A stretch of 64,000 nt of DNA from Aquatica leii (GCA_035610365.1 CM069432.1:74590520-74654519), one strand, 5' to 3'. Numbered from the stretch's first letter, positions 11,574 through 22,985 are shown. Notes: a model not told the origin generated them from the sequence alone. Made by a program: numbers and translations.

Positions 11574-12780
11574 CTAATTTTTTTGTATAGTGGTCGGGAT
11601 TTCATCATCCCATTCTAACAAATCCATCCACAATTGTTGGAAATTTTTTTTTGCTGTAATCGTACATGGAGCGATTAGACTTATTGGATCGAATATTTGC
11701 GCTATTTCTGCAAGCATAATTCTTTTTGTGATTTTGTCGTACCTAGAATTTGGTATAGTAAACATAAAATGATCATTATGATAGAGCCATTGAAGACCAA
11801 GTGTATGCGTATTTTCTTGATTTCCCAAATTTAAAAACCCTGGGTGCAGCTCCGATTTAGAAATCTCGTTTAAAATTTCTGGTTTGTTAGAAACCCATTT
11901 GCGCAATTTGAAGCATCCTGAAGGTAAGACTTCAGATATTATTTTACACATTTTTTTGAGCATTTTCAATAGTGTCCGCGCCTGATGACAAATCGTCGAT
12001 GTAGAAATCCCTTTTGATTATTTCTGCTATTTTGGGATAATTTCCTTTGCAGTCTTTCGCCAATTGTACTACACTTTGGATTGCAAGAATTGCCGCGGAC
12101 GTAGTTCCATACGTTACAGTACTGAGTTCGTAAGTTTTGATCATATCCTCGGGAGAAAATCGCCAAAGGATCTTTTGCAATGGTCTTTAAAATGGTTCAA
12201 TTTATATTTGTCGGTACATTTTTTCGATAATCGCCGCGATTTCAAATTGATGGAGACGAAAACGTATTTAAATAGTACATATTTTTTAGCCTGAATTGTG
12301 GGTCCAACCATTTGGATATCATTTAATGGTATTCCGCTTGAAGTAGCAGATGAACCGTTGAGAACCACTCAAAATTTAGTTGTGGTGCGGTCTTCCTTCA
12401 AAACACCGTGATGAAACAAGTAATATGACGTTAGCACATTATTATCAACCATCTGCGTCATGTGACTTAAATAAATCACTGTATTCGCGAGGCGTCTTTC
12501 CAGTGTTAGAAATCGTTTTTTTTTGCTACAACCAATAAATAGCCTAAGGATTTAACAGGTTGTTTGAACGAGATCGTAACAATGAATCTACCATCGTCAT
12601 TCCTTCTGTGTTTCCATGCATTTTCCTCGTTTTACAGCACTCTCTTAGTGGGATAACTTTCGATTTACCATAATTTAACGAGTTGATCTGACAGATCAGT
12701 TGTTGTACTTTAGTGACAGCTGATTTAAGTGGATGCGTTGGGGTTTGTAAGACCTGCAATCATTCAACCAAACCTATTTT
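11574..12780 (-). pseudogene. BEL/Pao reverse transcriptase, multiple breaks
   Basis: Blocks in order: YYLFHHGVLKE, LNDIQMVGPTIQ (about 12420-12290), IEKMYRQI with the first catalytic Asp changed (about 12230), ILWRFSPEDMIKTYELSTV and TYGTTSA (about 12175-12090), then FYIDDLSSGAD, the YxDD catalytic box (about 12010-11980), and after a frame change FKLRKWVSNKP, HTLGLQWLY and IAQIFDPISLIAP. This order is diagnostic of BEL/Pao RT. Stops and frameshifts make it nonfunctional. Confidence 0.85.
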
Positions 12781-13815
12781 TTTGTAATTTCTGTAAGTTA
12801 GGGCCTAAGCGTATCTGATCGAAGCAAAGTAGGTAAAAAAATATAGGTGAATCAATGAGTAGGCCGATATCACCTGGTTTATCGAGTGTTGGATCCGACA
12901 AGTACACGTTATTTGGTATTTTCAGTAACTTCCGGTTTACAATGAAACCTGGACTAGCTCATGTTATTTAACTAATAAGGAGACACATTATTTTAGTTTG
13001 GTAATTTGATGGATTAGAATATATTTCTAATTTGCATTTGTCATTAATTTGAGAATTTAAATTGTTCAGTCCCGCAACTAAATAGTTCGCTTGTTGAGTT
13101 GGCAGTGCTAATTTATCTGCTAATTTAGAACATAAGAAGTTCGACTGTGAATCGGAGTCCAAGAAAAATCGGATTGTGTGATAAGCACCGTGCTTATCTT
13201 TTACTATGGCTAATGCCGTTGGTAATAATACATTGCTTAAGTTTGAACAGAACGCAGAAATGGTTTGATTCGTTTGTGACGTAAGCTTCGATGAAATACC
13301 TGTTTATCCCTGGACAACAGCAGGCCGCAATAATTCCTCATATAACATGTTATGATATTTTACGTTGCAAATTTTGCAAGCATATTTTGAATTACAGTTT
13401 TGTTTTACATGGTCTTTATCAAAGCAATTTAGGCACACATCTAATTCTTTAACCTTTGCTAATCTTTGCTTTGCATCTAATTTTTGGAAAATGTCGGATC
13501 TAATTATATAATGCCCTTTTTGCACAAATAGCACGTAAGGTTATATGTAACAAACGCCTTTGAATGAAATCTAGCTTTCTGTGGCTGAGCGTTTTCAAAT
13601 TTTTTTTTCATTTATGTTTTCCAAGAATACTGGCATGATTTTTAAGAAACGTTTTGAATTTGCTTAACGAGGGCAAGTACTTATTATGTTTGTTAAAAAC
13701 TGACCCCCATTCCCTAAAAGTCATGGGGTCTAATTTGATTGAAGTCAAATGAATTAATAATGCTTCAAATAACTGATCATTGTTTCCGAAAGATCTTAAT
13801 GCACTTACATGTGTT
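12781..13815 (-). pseudogene. BEL/Pao gag end and protease remnants
   Basis: About 13810-13640 reads as gag (LTSIKLDPMTFREW, LPSLSKFKTFL). 13304-13560 has nucleic-acid-binding zinc knuckles: CYLCKKGH, CLNCFDKDHVKQNC and CKICNVKYH. 12968-13162 reads DSDSQSNFLCSKLADKL, the retropepsin active-site neighbourhood with DSDSQ in place of the usual DSGS-type triad. About 12960-12780 continues with NVYLSDP, DIGLLID and IRLGPN, typical of the protease-to-RT linker. Confidence 0.75.
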
Positions 13816-14829
13816 ACTATTTATACATTTTCTCGCTTATTTTTATATTATTTTGAAACAATTGTTATTTAATTTACGGGACTACTGCCTCATTGGTACA
13901 TAAGCTATTGTCTAATTAAGTGTTAAATTAATTGTAAGATTAGGTTTAACATTCAAAATTTTCGTATACAACTATCGCGGGTCGCAAACACATTCCTTGA
14001 TTATACAACATGAAATAACGCGTAGCATTCATATTCCGCCTGTCGGAACGATAGAAAAAGTTAAAAATAATTTTGAGGAAAATTATCGCTGCTGTGCAGA
14101 TCGTTTCCTTATTAATTAGTGCGATTTGCTACTGTTTATTGGAAGAATTTCTTTCAGAGTGTGCAGGCCAATCGTAAATGTTTACGGCTTAAAATAATAA
14201 CTAAATTTAATTTGGCGTCTCCGTAAATTGAAGGTTAGTATATTTCTTTCATAATTAAATCTAAAAGTTTTGTAATGCCGGTTTTGTAGTTAGACGTTTT
14301 GGATTACGCAGGAAAAGGAAAAGAGAAATTCCCGAGCTTTTTGTCGTTTCGGAACCAGAGTAAGGACGATTGACGTAAGACGCTACTTGTGCGGCAAGAT
14401 AGGCTCCCGAACGTGATACCAGCAGGATTTTGATTGCGGTTTTGATCATATAACAAAAAACTGTTACCTGATTTATATAAGGAAATTGCTAAATGGCCAT
14501 GAGGTATTTTCTAGAAAATATTACTTTAATTTCATTTGCTTAGGAAGATTAATTATAATGATTATGTTTTGTGTACCTATCGTCCTGTCTGTTAATTAAG
14601 ATAGTAGCCTCCTGCTTTCGCTCTAGCTCGGAAACGTTTTTTTGTTGACTACTACATGTTTCAACAGTGTATTGTTTAATTTTCTTAGTTTTACAGAGGA
14701 CTCATTTAATGGAGTCTCTTGTTCTATGATCGCGTTTAAATGATTTCTGATAAGCAATTTGGATTGATGAAATCGATCTACTACCGTTGGCCATGTTAAC
14801 ACAATTCTCTGCAGTGAATTCTACAGTAC
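13816..14829. other. DNA without recognised feature
   Basis: Probably includes the lost 5' end or LTR of the decayed BEL element. The minus-strand frame at 14261-14449 has no motif that I recognise. Confidence 0.4.
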
Positions 14830-15091
14830 TAAAGGCCCGTTTTCACGTGGCATTAAATCGCGACTTTTACTGCCACGACGTTAAATGTCATGATTTTGGT
14901 CATCGTGAAAACCGAAAGTCGCGTGTCGTGACAACAGATTTGATGCCGCGACTTTAATGTCACGAAATCAAATCTCTTTTGATTGTAACGACTTTTTTTA
15001 AAACTATGTCATACGTGAAAACTATACTGTCAAACTGTCGCAACCGTAGGTTAAAAAAGTAAGGTTATGTTTATGTAGTACAAAGAACAAC

Positions 15092-15433
15092 ATGGAAGGC
15101 GAAACTCCAAATTTTAACATTAAGGCATTTTTAATCGAATATGAAAATCATCGATGTCTTTGGAACAAAGTTCATCTCCATTTTAAAGATAGATTAGTGA
15201 GAAGTAAAGCAGAAGAGGATCTTATTCAGCAATTTGGAATAAGCGACATTAAATCACTTCGCAAAAAAATAAGAAGTATCCGAGGTACGTACAATACGAA
15301 AGTACGAAAAATAAAGGACTCGAAGAAAATCGACTCAGGAACTAATCAAACGTATGTGCCGAAGCTGGTTTGGTTCGAAGTAGCTGACCGTTTTTTAAGA
15401 CAAACAACAGAAATATTTTCCGAATCGAATGTG
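15092..15433 (+). CDS. Harbinger MADF-domain protein, exon 1
   Basis: Start ATG at 15092. Codes 114 residues with a MADF (Myb/SANT-like) DNA-binding fold: FLIEYENHRCLWN at the start, IKSLRKKIRSIRGTYNTK in the middle and KLVWFEVADRFLRQ at the end. In PIF/Harbinger elements this accessory protein binds element ends and brings the transposase to the nucleus. The frame runs into GTAAGT at 15434 in phase 0 after codon AAT-GTG, a good splice donor. Exon 2 starts at 16383. The spliced product would be 195 residues and shows no internal stop. Confidence 0.85.
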
Positions 15434-15577
15434 GTAAGTTAATAGGCAGTTATTTATTATGCAAAAGGTTAAAGTGAAGGTTTAGTCAGCATATAGTTTA
15501 ATTTTCGAGCCCTTGCGGAATAATTTTAAATTCAAATTTTTACCCTTTGACAAGTATTTATTTTTACTTTTTATAAA

Positions 15578-16357
15578 CTAAATCATTCCATCTTGCCATG
15601 AGACAGCCCCGTCACCAACAAAATAATCGACAAAACAATTTCTTCTTTCTCGAGCAACGCTTCCATAATGGCGACTTGCTGTCTTACACATGTTCTGTAG
15701 TCCATTGGCGGGTGGATATTGGTGCCAGTTACCAGGAATGATGCTACCGGTATCATGATTTTCAGTGTCCACCGTTATATTATCGTTTATACTATTTGTT
15801 TTTCTAATCCAGTTATGTAATGCACAATTGGCTTTGACAATTTTTACTGCAGTTTCTTCGGCAACACAAATTGGTTTTCTAAATATTCGAAATCGAGCAG
15901 CAAGTATTCCAAATGCATTTTCGACAATGTGCCTGGCCCGACAATGTCGATAATTGTAGATTTTCTCCTTATAATCCATATTAGGACGCCTTGAATATTG
16001 CGTCATAAGATAACATTTTAAGGGGAATGCATCATCTCCCACAATAATAAAATCGGATGGTAAATTTAACATATTTCCCTCTAAAGCAGTTTTTAGTTTA
16101 GAATTATTAAATATTGCACCATCTGATTGACTTCCATAACTTCCTATATCTATAGCAGTAAAACAATAATTGCGATCCACTAAAGCTAGTAGTACAATAC
16201 TGAAGGTCCCTATGCAATTGTAATAGAGGGATGTTGTATTTGGCGGGCACTGAATAACAACATGCTTCCCATCTAACGCTCCTACACAATTTGGATAGTT
16301 CCAATGTGTATGAAATCCTTTTGCAATACTAACCCATTCAGATTTTTCTTTGGGTAC
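15578..16357 (-). CDS. Harbinger transposase (HARBI1-type), catalytic exon
   Basis: Starts after the acceptor TTTTATTTTAG (minus strand, ends 16358) and runs 259 codons to the stop without interruption. Order of motifs: VPKEKSEW, WNYPNCVGALDGKHV with the first catalytic Asp, SLYYNCIGTFSIVLLALVD, IGSYGSQSDGAIF, FIIVGDDAFPL with the second Asp, and CRARHIVENAFGILAARFRI with the Glu. This is the DDE_Tnp_4/HARBI1 catalytic core. All three carboxylates are present. It lies inside the intron of the plus-strand MADF gene, an unusually compact antiparallel layout. Confidence 0.9.
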   Translation of the reverse strand, partial: VPKEKSEWVSIAKGFHTHWNYPNCVGALDGKHVVIQCPPNTTSLYYNCIGTFSIVLLALVDRNYCFTAIDIGSYGSQSDGAIFNNSKLKTALEGNMLNLPSDFIIVGDDAFPLKCYLMTQYSRRPNMDYKEKIYNYRHCRARHIVENAFGILAARFRIFRKPICVAEETAVKIVKANCALHNWIRKTNSINDNITVDTENHDTGSIIPGNWHQYPPANGLQNMCKTASRHYGSVARERRNCFVDYFVGDGAVSWQDGMI

Positions 16358-16382
16358 CTAAAATAAAAATATTTCGTTACAG

Positions 16383-16628
16383 AGAATAGATGACTCACAG
16401 GATGAAAGTGAAGATGTTTCAATGGTTGCAAAAAATGATAACGACCAAGAATTACATCGTGCTATTGATGTCATTAGCCCTCCTCCAAAAAAACCCTACG
16501 TGAAAAAGCCAACAAAACCTCTATTTCGCAAAAGACAAGAATCATCAATTGATAATGTTGTCAAAGCTCTGAAGGAAATTTCCCAGACACAAACAAATAA
16601 CGAATTCATAGCTTTTGGACTTATTTAG
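16383..16628 (+). CDS. Harbinger MADF-domain protein, exon 2
   Basis: Follows the acceptor TTCGTTACAG ending at 16382 and keeps phase 0 with exon 1. Codes an acidic stretch (DDSQDESED), a basic proline-rich linker (PPPKKPYVKKPTKP), and a C-terminal helix (IDNVVKALKEISQTQ) that resembles the BESS-like interaction tails of MADF proteins. Ends at TAG 16626-16628. The 949-bp intron contains most of the transposase gene on the opposite strand. Confidence 0.78.
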   Translation, partial: RIDDSQDESEDVSMVAKNDNDQELHRAIDVISPPPKKPYVKKPTKPLFRKRQESSIDNVVKALKEISQTQTNNEFIAFGLI

Positions 16629-16647
16629 TCAATAAAACTATCTATAT

Positions 16648-17105
16648 CTAGGTACATAGCTGAATGTATTCACTTAATGCCATGTAAATGGCATTTAAGA
16701 CAACTGGTAAAAAGTGACTTATGGTGCATTTTGGTACTCTAAACAAATATTGTAGAGATGCGAGTGAGTCGCCGGTTGCCAAATATCTTAGGGTAATCTC
16801 CAATTTAACTTTAGCTGGCAGAGCCTGTTTCATCATAGTATCCCGTATTTGTATGCTATTTTTCACTTTTTCCAATAGATAACAAAAAATATTTTCGTTT
16901 ATACGCAAAAAATTTGCAAAACATTGCGGATCTTGCAAAGCGAGCTCCCTTGCGAGATTGTCAGAAGCTCCTAATTTATGCCTTCTTTGTATTCACTTTC
17001 GTACCCAAACTTTTTTTTCCATTTATTAATTAATTAATTTTTTTCGTAAGCTATAATTTTCTCAACAACGCGGATACTCGCTTCGATTACTTCTCTAGAC
17101 GCCAT
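16648..17105 (-). pseudogene. Harbinger transposase N-terminal exon, damaged
   Basis: Reads RRHKLGASDNLARELALQDP, then CFANFLRINENIFCYLL, KVKLEITLRYLATGDSL and FRVPKCTISHFLP, the HARBI1 N-terminal HTH region, ending ...ALSEYIQ. Two defects: an in-frame TGA at 16995-16993 (VRK-stop-IQRR, where Trp is expected) and a junction problem. Joining YIQ to VPKEK of the next exon needs a cut after CAG at 16660, but the next bases are CTATGTACC. A GT exists only 4 bases later, out of phase. An ATG at 17105 begins a separate short frame (MASREVIEAS). Confidence 0.7.
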
Positions 17106-17221
17106 GTTAACTTAACAAAATATCATGACATTATAGTGCGTGAAAACGTTTCCATAAAAATGCCACAGTGCCATGACAGGCGCAGCCATGACTTTTAATG
17201 TCACGTGAAAACGCACCTTAA

Positions 17222-18230
17222 TTACATCAGCTGCTTCATTAGTCAAACTCTTTTTAAAATAATGAAGTTTTTAATATCATTTATTTCATTGTTTTTATGT
17301 ATCATATTAACATAAGTGTTTTTAAAGTTAATCTAGGTATTGATATCACCTGTGAATTTTACAATATTTATTTTGGGCAAATTTAGGTAAAAAGCTGTTT
17401 TAGTCTGCGTATTTATATTTCGGTTGTTTTGATTACTACTCACGCTTAATTGCCTAACCATAGTTTGATTTGAATTTGATCGCGAAATTACTTTTTCCGT
17501 GATTTTGCCAATGCAATGGCTTTGAAATAAAAATTTTCAAATTGAATTAAGTCGTTTGCAATCTCAATCATATTATCATACTTTTATTAGAGTGCATATT
17601 TCGGCATGTACATGTAGTAATGACTTAAGATTGTACTAGGTAACCACGTTTAATCTATCCTACATTTCGATCGTTTGCTGTTTTCAAACAACCCCTAAAT
17701 CGTATGCCTGAAATTTAGTTAAATACGTATTAAATCTGGGCAATTTTGCTTTTGTTTGACCTCGTTTTTATTTTAGCATGTCTATTGTAATCAAATTTAA
17801 ATTAAAAGAAAAACAATTTAAACCATTAACCTTGAGAATGATTGAATTGCTTATGTGAATCAAACAGTATTCGCTTTGTACTTGCTTGGAAGGTAAAAAG
17901 AACGAAACTAGCAAAGATAAGAAAGGAAATTGTTTGGTCACGTGACGCCAGCTGCAATCGCTGCTATTGCAGGTATCGTAATCGTACTTATTATTGTGAT
18001 GATGTCTTTCTCCCACTCCTATGAACTAATTTGAATTTTCGTTTTGTTTTTCTTGTTGTCGAACGTTTTGTATCTCTTTCTATCAGCTTGTAGTTGTAGC
18101 GATAACTTTCTCGCACTTGTACAAACTAATTTGAATCTTGATGCACTTGTTCACTACTTCTATTTAGATCGGTTAATTGATCTAATTAGCAAATTCGTGT
18201 CGAATGACCAAAGTTTAATGTATCACTTTC
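17222..18230. other. AT-rich DNA without recognised feature
   Basis: Short open frames on both strands here have no recognisable motifs. Confidence 0.4.
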
Positions 18231-18434
18231 TATAGAAGGGCACTACTGAATGTAAGTCTTCTATCTGTTCGGTTAGTATAGGTAGGTATCGCCTTGAAAA
18301 AATAAAACTCGGCAAGTTGGGTCTTATCATTACTGTATGTTGAGACAGACTGACAATGCACGTTAGGTACGTGCGGTACAATAATCTAGAAACATAGGCG
18401 GAACATAAATTAGATAAAAGTAATTCTGTAACAT
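18231..18434. repeat. Dispersed repeat, copy 2 of 2
   Basis: Homologous to 6668-6909 in the same orientation, about 80 percent similar by eye. It lacks the 24-bp block near the start of copy 1 and part of the middle (ACTGATTTCCTTC region). No flanking duplication was recognised. Confidence 0.8.
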
Positions 18435-21005
18435 AATATTGGTACTACATTCATTACTAAATCTCTCAAATTTGACATTAACATTTTACCACTCTAGAGT
18501 TTTTTTCGCTCATTGATGATTTTTTAAAGACGTTAATAGCAGACTACAGTATCAGCTATCCATATTATTACAGAGGTCAATGATTTAATTAAATTTTGCA
18601 TAACAAATACTTAAAGTTAAAACTATTTGTTACGTTTGATTATAAGAGGCATAAGCACAACATAGACTTATGAACTTTATGAGCTACGTATCCGATACGT
18701 ATTTGTTATGCTTATACCTATTGTGAATAGACTATAATAACAGTAGTGTCAAGTTATCATAAAATCAAATAAAAAGTTAATATCCATTGACTTTGTATTA
18801 ATAAATAAATAGTTTTCAATTACTTTGATAAGTGCCGAATTTAAGGTTTTTGAGCTTTTAAGGCGTATTTTATATGAAGCCTACTGCCCATTCACTTGTT
18901 TTTTAATTTGACGCAGCATAGGGTTTTCAAAGCTAAATGTTGAATTATTTGCTTCTCTAATTGTTTTAAAGGCGAACTGTTAACTACTATTTTGTAGAGA
19001 AAAAATACTGCAATACTATTGTTTACAATTTTCCATTTTACAGACGGAAGAAATGGAAGAAAAAAAATCTGGGATGGTATGGAATTATAAAAACAAACAC
19101 GGTTTGCATCACATCCGAGTGCTGCAAATTTTAAAAAAGCACAAATTTTGCTTTTCTAAAAACCAGTGCCATCAAGAGTTGCGTGAACATGATTTGGAGA
19201 AGAGGGGTGCGTTTTGCTTCCAAATGATCAAATAAATTTAGCATTGAAAGTTCTGCACTGCGTTGTCCAAGTCACCAACCTGTATAATGTACATTGCACT
19301 AAATTAAACGATTGTTAAAAGAAAACAATTAGTTGACAGTTATTTGGTTACAATATTTGAAGTCGTTTTAAACAAAATTTAGATGTCTGGTTTTTTATAT
19401 ACGCATTTGTAGTATAGATACTCATCAGTCATCTTTTAGTATGTATTTATCTATATGTAAACTCAAAACATTAACTTTTTTACTTTTTATTTAAACATTT
19501 CAAATCAAATCTTACTTTTGGAAATATACAGAAACTATTCGTCTTATATTTTCTTTTGGTCAATTTTATTCGAGTTATGCGATTATTAGGAATATTGATT
19601 GCTTTTCCACAATTGTTATTTTATAAATGATACATGATTGCATCATTACTTTGTATATGATCGATTAATCGTGATCGCGATCAGTTTTTTGACGATTGCT
19701 TGAACCACATATCTTATGAGCATTCAGCTCAGGTATTTATTTCAATACTACTTCGTTCATCTAAAGTTACTTGGTAGTCTTTGGCACATTGCTCCACATT
19801 AATAATCTTTCTGCCTCTAGTTTTTCTACAAGCCGATTGACTGTCCTTAATAGACTTTTTACAGTAGCGCGTTTGTAAGCAGTATAATACCATCAAGATG
19901 CTAATCCAGCGTGTTACAACTTGTCCGTTTTTTGGTAAAACACGTCTAACAAGCAATGGTACTGTTTATGTCCTCAAAAGATATTTTGTATAATTTTTTA
20001 TTATATGATTGGAACACTTAATTTGTTAAATATATTTAATATAAAGTACTTTTTTCTTGGTTTTTGTTCGACACTAGAATCACTATATCCAATAAATTTA
20101 CGATATTGTAACAAATGAATTTCTTGAAGCCGTCACAAGAATATCAGAGTCCATCGCACACTTAGTTCTTATTGTTGTCATCAATTCAGATTGCATTTTT
20201 TTTCTGTTTATGTTAGAGCTATTGAGATTATAATTTGTTTTCGGTAGTTAAAATATTTTTTTTTCGTGAAACGTAATGCTTTTACATGTATTCAGTTCAT
20301 TTTGTTTCTTGGGTATCCTTCTTAGAAGATTCAACGTCATAGTTTTCAAATACAATAGAGAAAACCGAGGTTTTAAATGAAGGATAATTCGTTTTGAAGC
20401 AAGGGTTATTAAATATATACGACTCGATAATGTAGTAAGTTCACGGAGGGCTTTTCTCAAAAATTTGATGATAGTTTGTATAGAAAATAAGACGTATTTA
20501 GTGAATATAAATCAAGGAAAGTTATCTCAATTTTGTAAATGTTGAAATTATGCTAAACGTGTTTACCATGGAATTATAAATTTAGTTCGTGTTATATAAA
20601 TTCATCTTCGCTTTTGGAGTGGATTAATCGTATTCAGTATAACCATTGCAACTACAAAAAATTGATTTTAACCATCTTGAAGGCCTCTCTGCCACCAAAA
20701 AGCCACCCTAATGGAAACTATATGTAAATTGAAGGTATTTATAAACTACCGTTTTAAACAACGTTTATTATGTGTTTTAAAAACTTTGATATAAACAAAA
20801 AATTTATTGTTTCTTTCTTGCGTTATTAAAACTTTCGAATTACGACGATTACGCGTTTGTTTTGTCTCTATTACCTAAAAGACAATGTATTTTCGATAAC
20901 GAGTTTTGAACTAATGTTGTTAAGCCTGTCAAAGTTAAATTATTTGCTTTAGATTAAGATTGTTTATTTTTACTTAGTTAACGGAATTTTTATTATGTGT
21001 GCAAG
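18435..21005. other. AT-rich DNA without recognised feature
   Basis: Two and a half kb with only short frames. 19053-19235 (plus) encodes a Lys-rich 60-residue frame with no family match that I know. 19729-19956 (minus) is likewise unrecognised. Confidence 0.4.
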
Positions 21006-21013
21006 GTATTTGC

Positions 21014-21149
21014 CAGTGACGACTGATGGTCAACACTACAAGAGGGTCATTATATTAAATGCATTCTTACTTAATAAAATCAAAAATAAAAAAACTTAAT
21101 ATTTTTTGGAGGATCATTACCAAATTACCTAATGTAGAAGCCGCCACTG
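21014..21149. mobile_element. hAT-type MITE, 136 bp
   Basis: Begins CAGTGACG and ends CGCCACTG, hAT-like CAGTGGCG termini. It is flanked by 8-bp duplications GTATTTGC (21006-21013) and GTCTTTGC (21150-21157), 7 of 8 identical. No coding capacity. The inner ends (GTCAACACTACA on the left, TGTAGAAGCCGCC on the right) match the second copy at 39814-40030. Confidence 0.82.
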
Positions 21150-21157
21150 GTCTTTGC

Positions 21158-21446
21158 AAATATGTGAGTTAAAATAATTTTGTGTTAAGAAATTAATTCT
21201 GAATTATTATTTTTATTTGTTGTTGTTATTTTATTTAATTTTTTTTCATTTTAACTTTGAATCATTGAATTAGTCATTTTATTTTGCTTTTGTGTGTTTT
21301 GTTTTTGTCTAACTCAACTAGTTCAACTCTGTTTCTTTGTTTCATTTTAACTTAATAAATTTTGTATTTTATTTTTAATTTGTAACAAGGCTTAAAAACT
21401 TAAAAATTTCAGTTTTTAGAGTTAATATCTTAGGGTTGTAATAAAT
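21158..21446. other. T-rich DNA without recognised feature
   Basis: Simple T-rich sequence (TTATTTTATTT runs). Nothing supported. Confidence 0.4.
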
Positions 21447-21611
21447 ATAAAAGATATAGAAATAGTTTTAATAACATAGATACTGAAACAATGCGTTCAC
21501 AACTTATGAAAATTTGATAATATAATAGAATGATAATCTGTGCTTTGGTCTAAATATATGATTCGTACACTTTTAAGTCAGGTTTCTTCACTACAACGAT
21601 CCATTGGCGTC
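21447..21611 (-). repeat. Putative 3' LTR of Gypsy element
   Basis: Aligns end to end with 24771-24935 (same 165-bp length, roughly 85 percent identical). Shared blocks: AGTTTTAATAACATA, TGCGTTCACAA, TCTAAATATATGATT, and CTACAACGATCCATTGGCGTC at the edge. The ends are not canonical TG...CA and no clear target duplication was seen. Confidence 0.75.
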
Positions 21612-21753
21612 GGCACGGCCATACTGCAACGTCTCTCGTCCTCGAGGGACCACCACCTGAACACACAAACTAGTATTAGTATATTGTTGTATCAAACTAG
21701 CTAATGAGACTGGTGATGCCTAAATATACTCAGGTGTGCTATCGAGGCCAATT

Positions 21754-21835
21754 TTATGCCAGCGAAGGCAGTCTTATGCCAGTGAGGACAGTCTCCATGT
21801 CAGCAAGGGCAATCTTTATGCCAGCGAAGGCAGTC
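21754..21835. repeat. 20-21-bp tandem repeat, four units
   Basis: Four degenerate units of TTATGCCAGCGAAGGCAGTC, at 21754, 21774, 21794 and 21815. First and last units are nearly identical, the third is most diverged. Lies between the left LTR and pol of the Gypsy element. Confidence 0.85.
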
Positions 21836-22332
21836 TAATGTGTATTGAAACACTTACCTTACAATTTCTGTATATCAAACGATGTCATGTGTTCTATACC
21901 AACGACGCCGTCATATGGACGACTGGATGGTTGCGTATGTCGGTTTTCTCTTACTCTATATCTGTCGTTTTCTAAGACCTCACAGTCTTGTTCGTGCGCT
22001 CTACCTGTCCATTTCCTTTAGCTAGTTCTACTGACGACACAAAGTGTCCAATCCCTTTACTCTTTACAAATGCTGTGATAGCGTTGGAAAAAAAAATACT
22101 TTTCCTGCGTCAGTTATCAATCGTTTAAGATTACTTAAAATAGTAAAAAGATTTTCTAATTTTCTAGGACATGTTTTCGAGACGTGTCTGGTACTGCCTC
22201 AAAATAAGAATTAAAAAATCCATCCACAATTAGTAATAAATATTTGTTACCGGTTGTGTTTGAATAAATGAAACAAAATGTGTATGATGAGGTCTAGCAC
22301 ACTTGAGGACCAAATGTAGGAAACCGGGCTTT

Positions 22333-22985
22333 TCATCGACCATGCTCTTTATAATAAAGACAATGCAAACACGATCTAATACATTTTTTTACAAATCTAT
22401 TAATTTTAGGGAACCGATAATTACGTTTAATGCGCTGTAGAGTCTTATCATAAGCGAATTGACCAATGTCATCACGATCTGCTCTGACAATTTGCCATCG
22501 ACAGTTTTTAAGCACCAACCATTTACGCTCTGTTGTGCTCATTTTAAATACCGCATCGCCGCGCAAGTAATATTGAGAAAGTTACGACTTAGAACATCTA
22601 CATGTTGAATCTGAGATCCGGCTTTGTGCTCTATATTGAATGAGAAGTCTTGTAAGAATAAGATCCATCGAGCAATACGCAGTTCGTTTATTGCAAGCAT
22701 TTCTAACAGCATTGCAGTCGGTGACAACAACTAAGTCAATGCCTATTAAATCATACTTAAATGTTTCTAATGTTTTCACAATCGCGAGTAATTCAAGTTC
22801 AAACGAATGGTATTTTTTTCTGTTGATATCGTTTGTTTACTAACAAATGCTATTAGTTTCTCTTTGCCATTATGTTTTTGAACTAAAATTCCGGCGTAAC
22901 TATCCTGGCTAGTATCAGTATATACGATAGTGGCTAGCTTAGAGTCGAATATAGCTAGAATTGGCTTCGAGTTGACCATTTCCAT
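22333..22985 (-). pseudogene. Gypsy RNase H and integrase start
   Basis: 22776-22985 holds the RNase H YTDTSQDSYAGILVQ and KEKLIAFVSK blocks. 22539-22779, in two frames, holds VVTDCNAVRNACNKR, the ARWILFLQDFSFNIEHKAG block and HVDVLSRN. 22333-22566 reads as the integrase zinc-binding region (RWQIVRADRDDIGQFAYDKT, then CIRSCLHC). The expected first zinc-binding His pair is partly lost (DRDDIGQF where H....GH is usual). Integrase catalytic domain absent. Confidence 0.8.

Larger units (their letters stand above)
7077..13815 (-). mobile_element. Decayed BEL/Pao LTR retrotransposon, twice interrupted
   Basis: Read on the minus strand, gag, protease, RT, RNase H and integrase pieces follow each other from about 13815 down to 7077 in BEL/Pao order. 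Two insertions split it: about 9330-10800 (Gypsy-type solo LTR) falls inside the integrase zinc-finger region, and about 7313-8630 separates the integrase core from its C-terminal end. Many stops and frame changes mark it as old. LTRs were not located. It is much more degraded than the second BEL element at 45352-51090. Confidence 0.85.
14833..17218. mobile_element. PIF/Harbinger DNA transposon, almost complete
   Basis: A 2386-bp element. The left end AGGCCCGTTTTCACGTGGCA and the reverse complement of the right end AGGTGCGTTTTCACGTGACA match at 17 of 20 positions. It is flanked by TAA at 14830-14832 and at 17219-17221, the 3-bp TWA duplication of the PIF/Harbinger superfamily. Subterminal copies of TGTCACG/TGTCATG occur near both ends. 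It encodes the two expected proteins: a MADF/Myb-like DNA-binding protein (plus) and a DDE transposase (minus). Confidence 0.93.

Noticed and set aside
21736..21975. 79-codon frame over the minisatellite
   Set aside because: Created by the 20-21-bp repeat; composition shows no protein motif.
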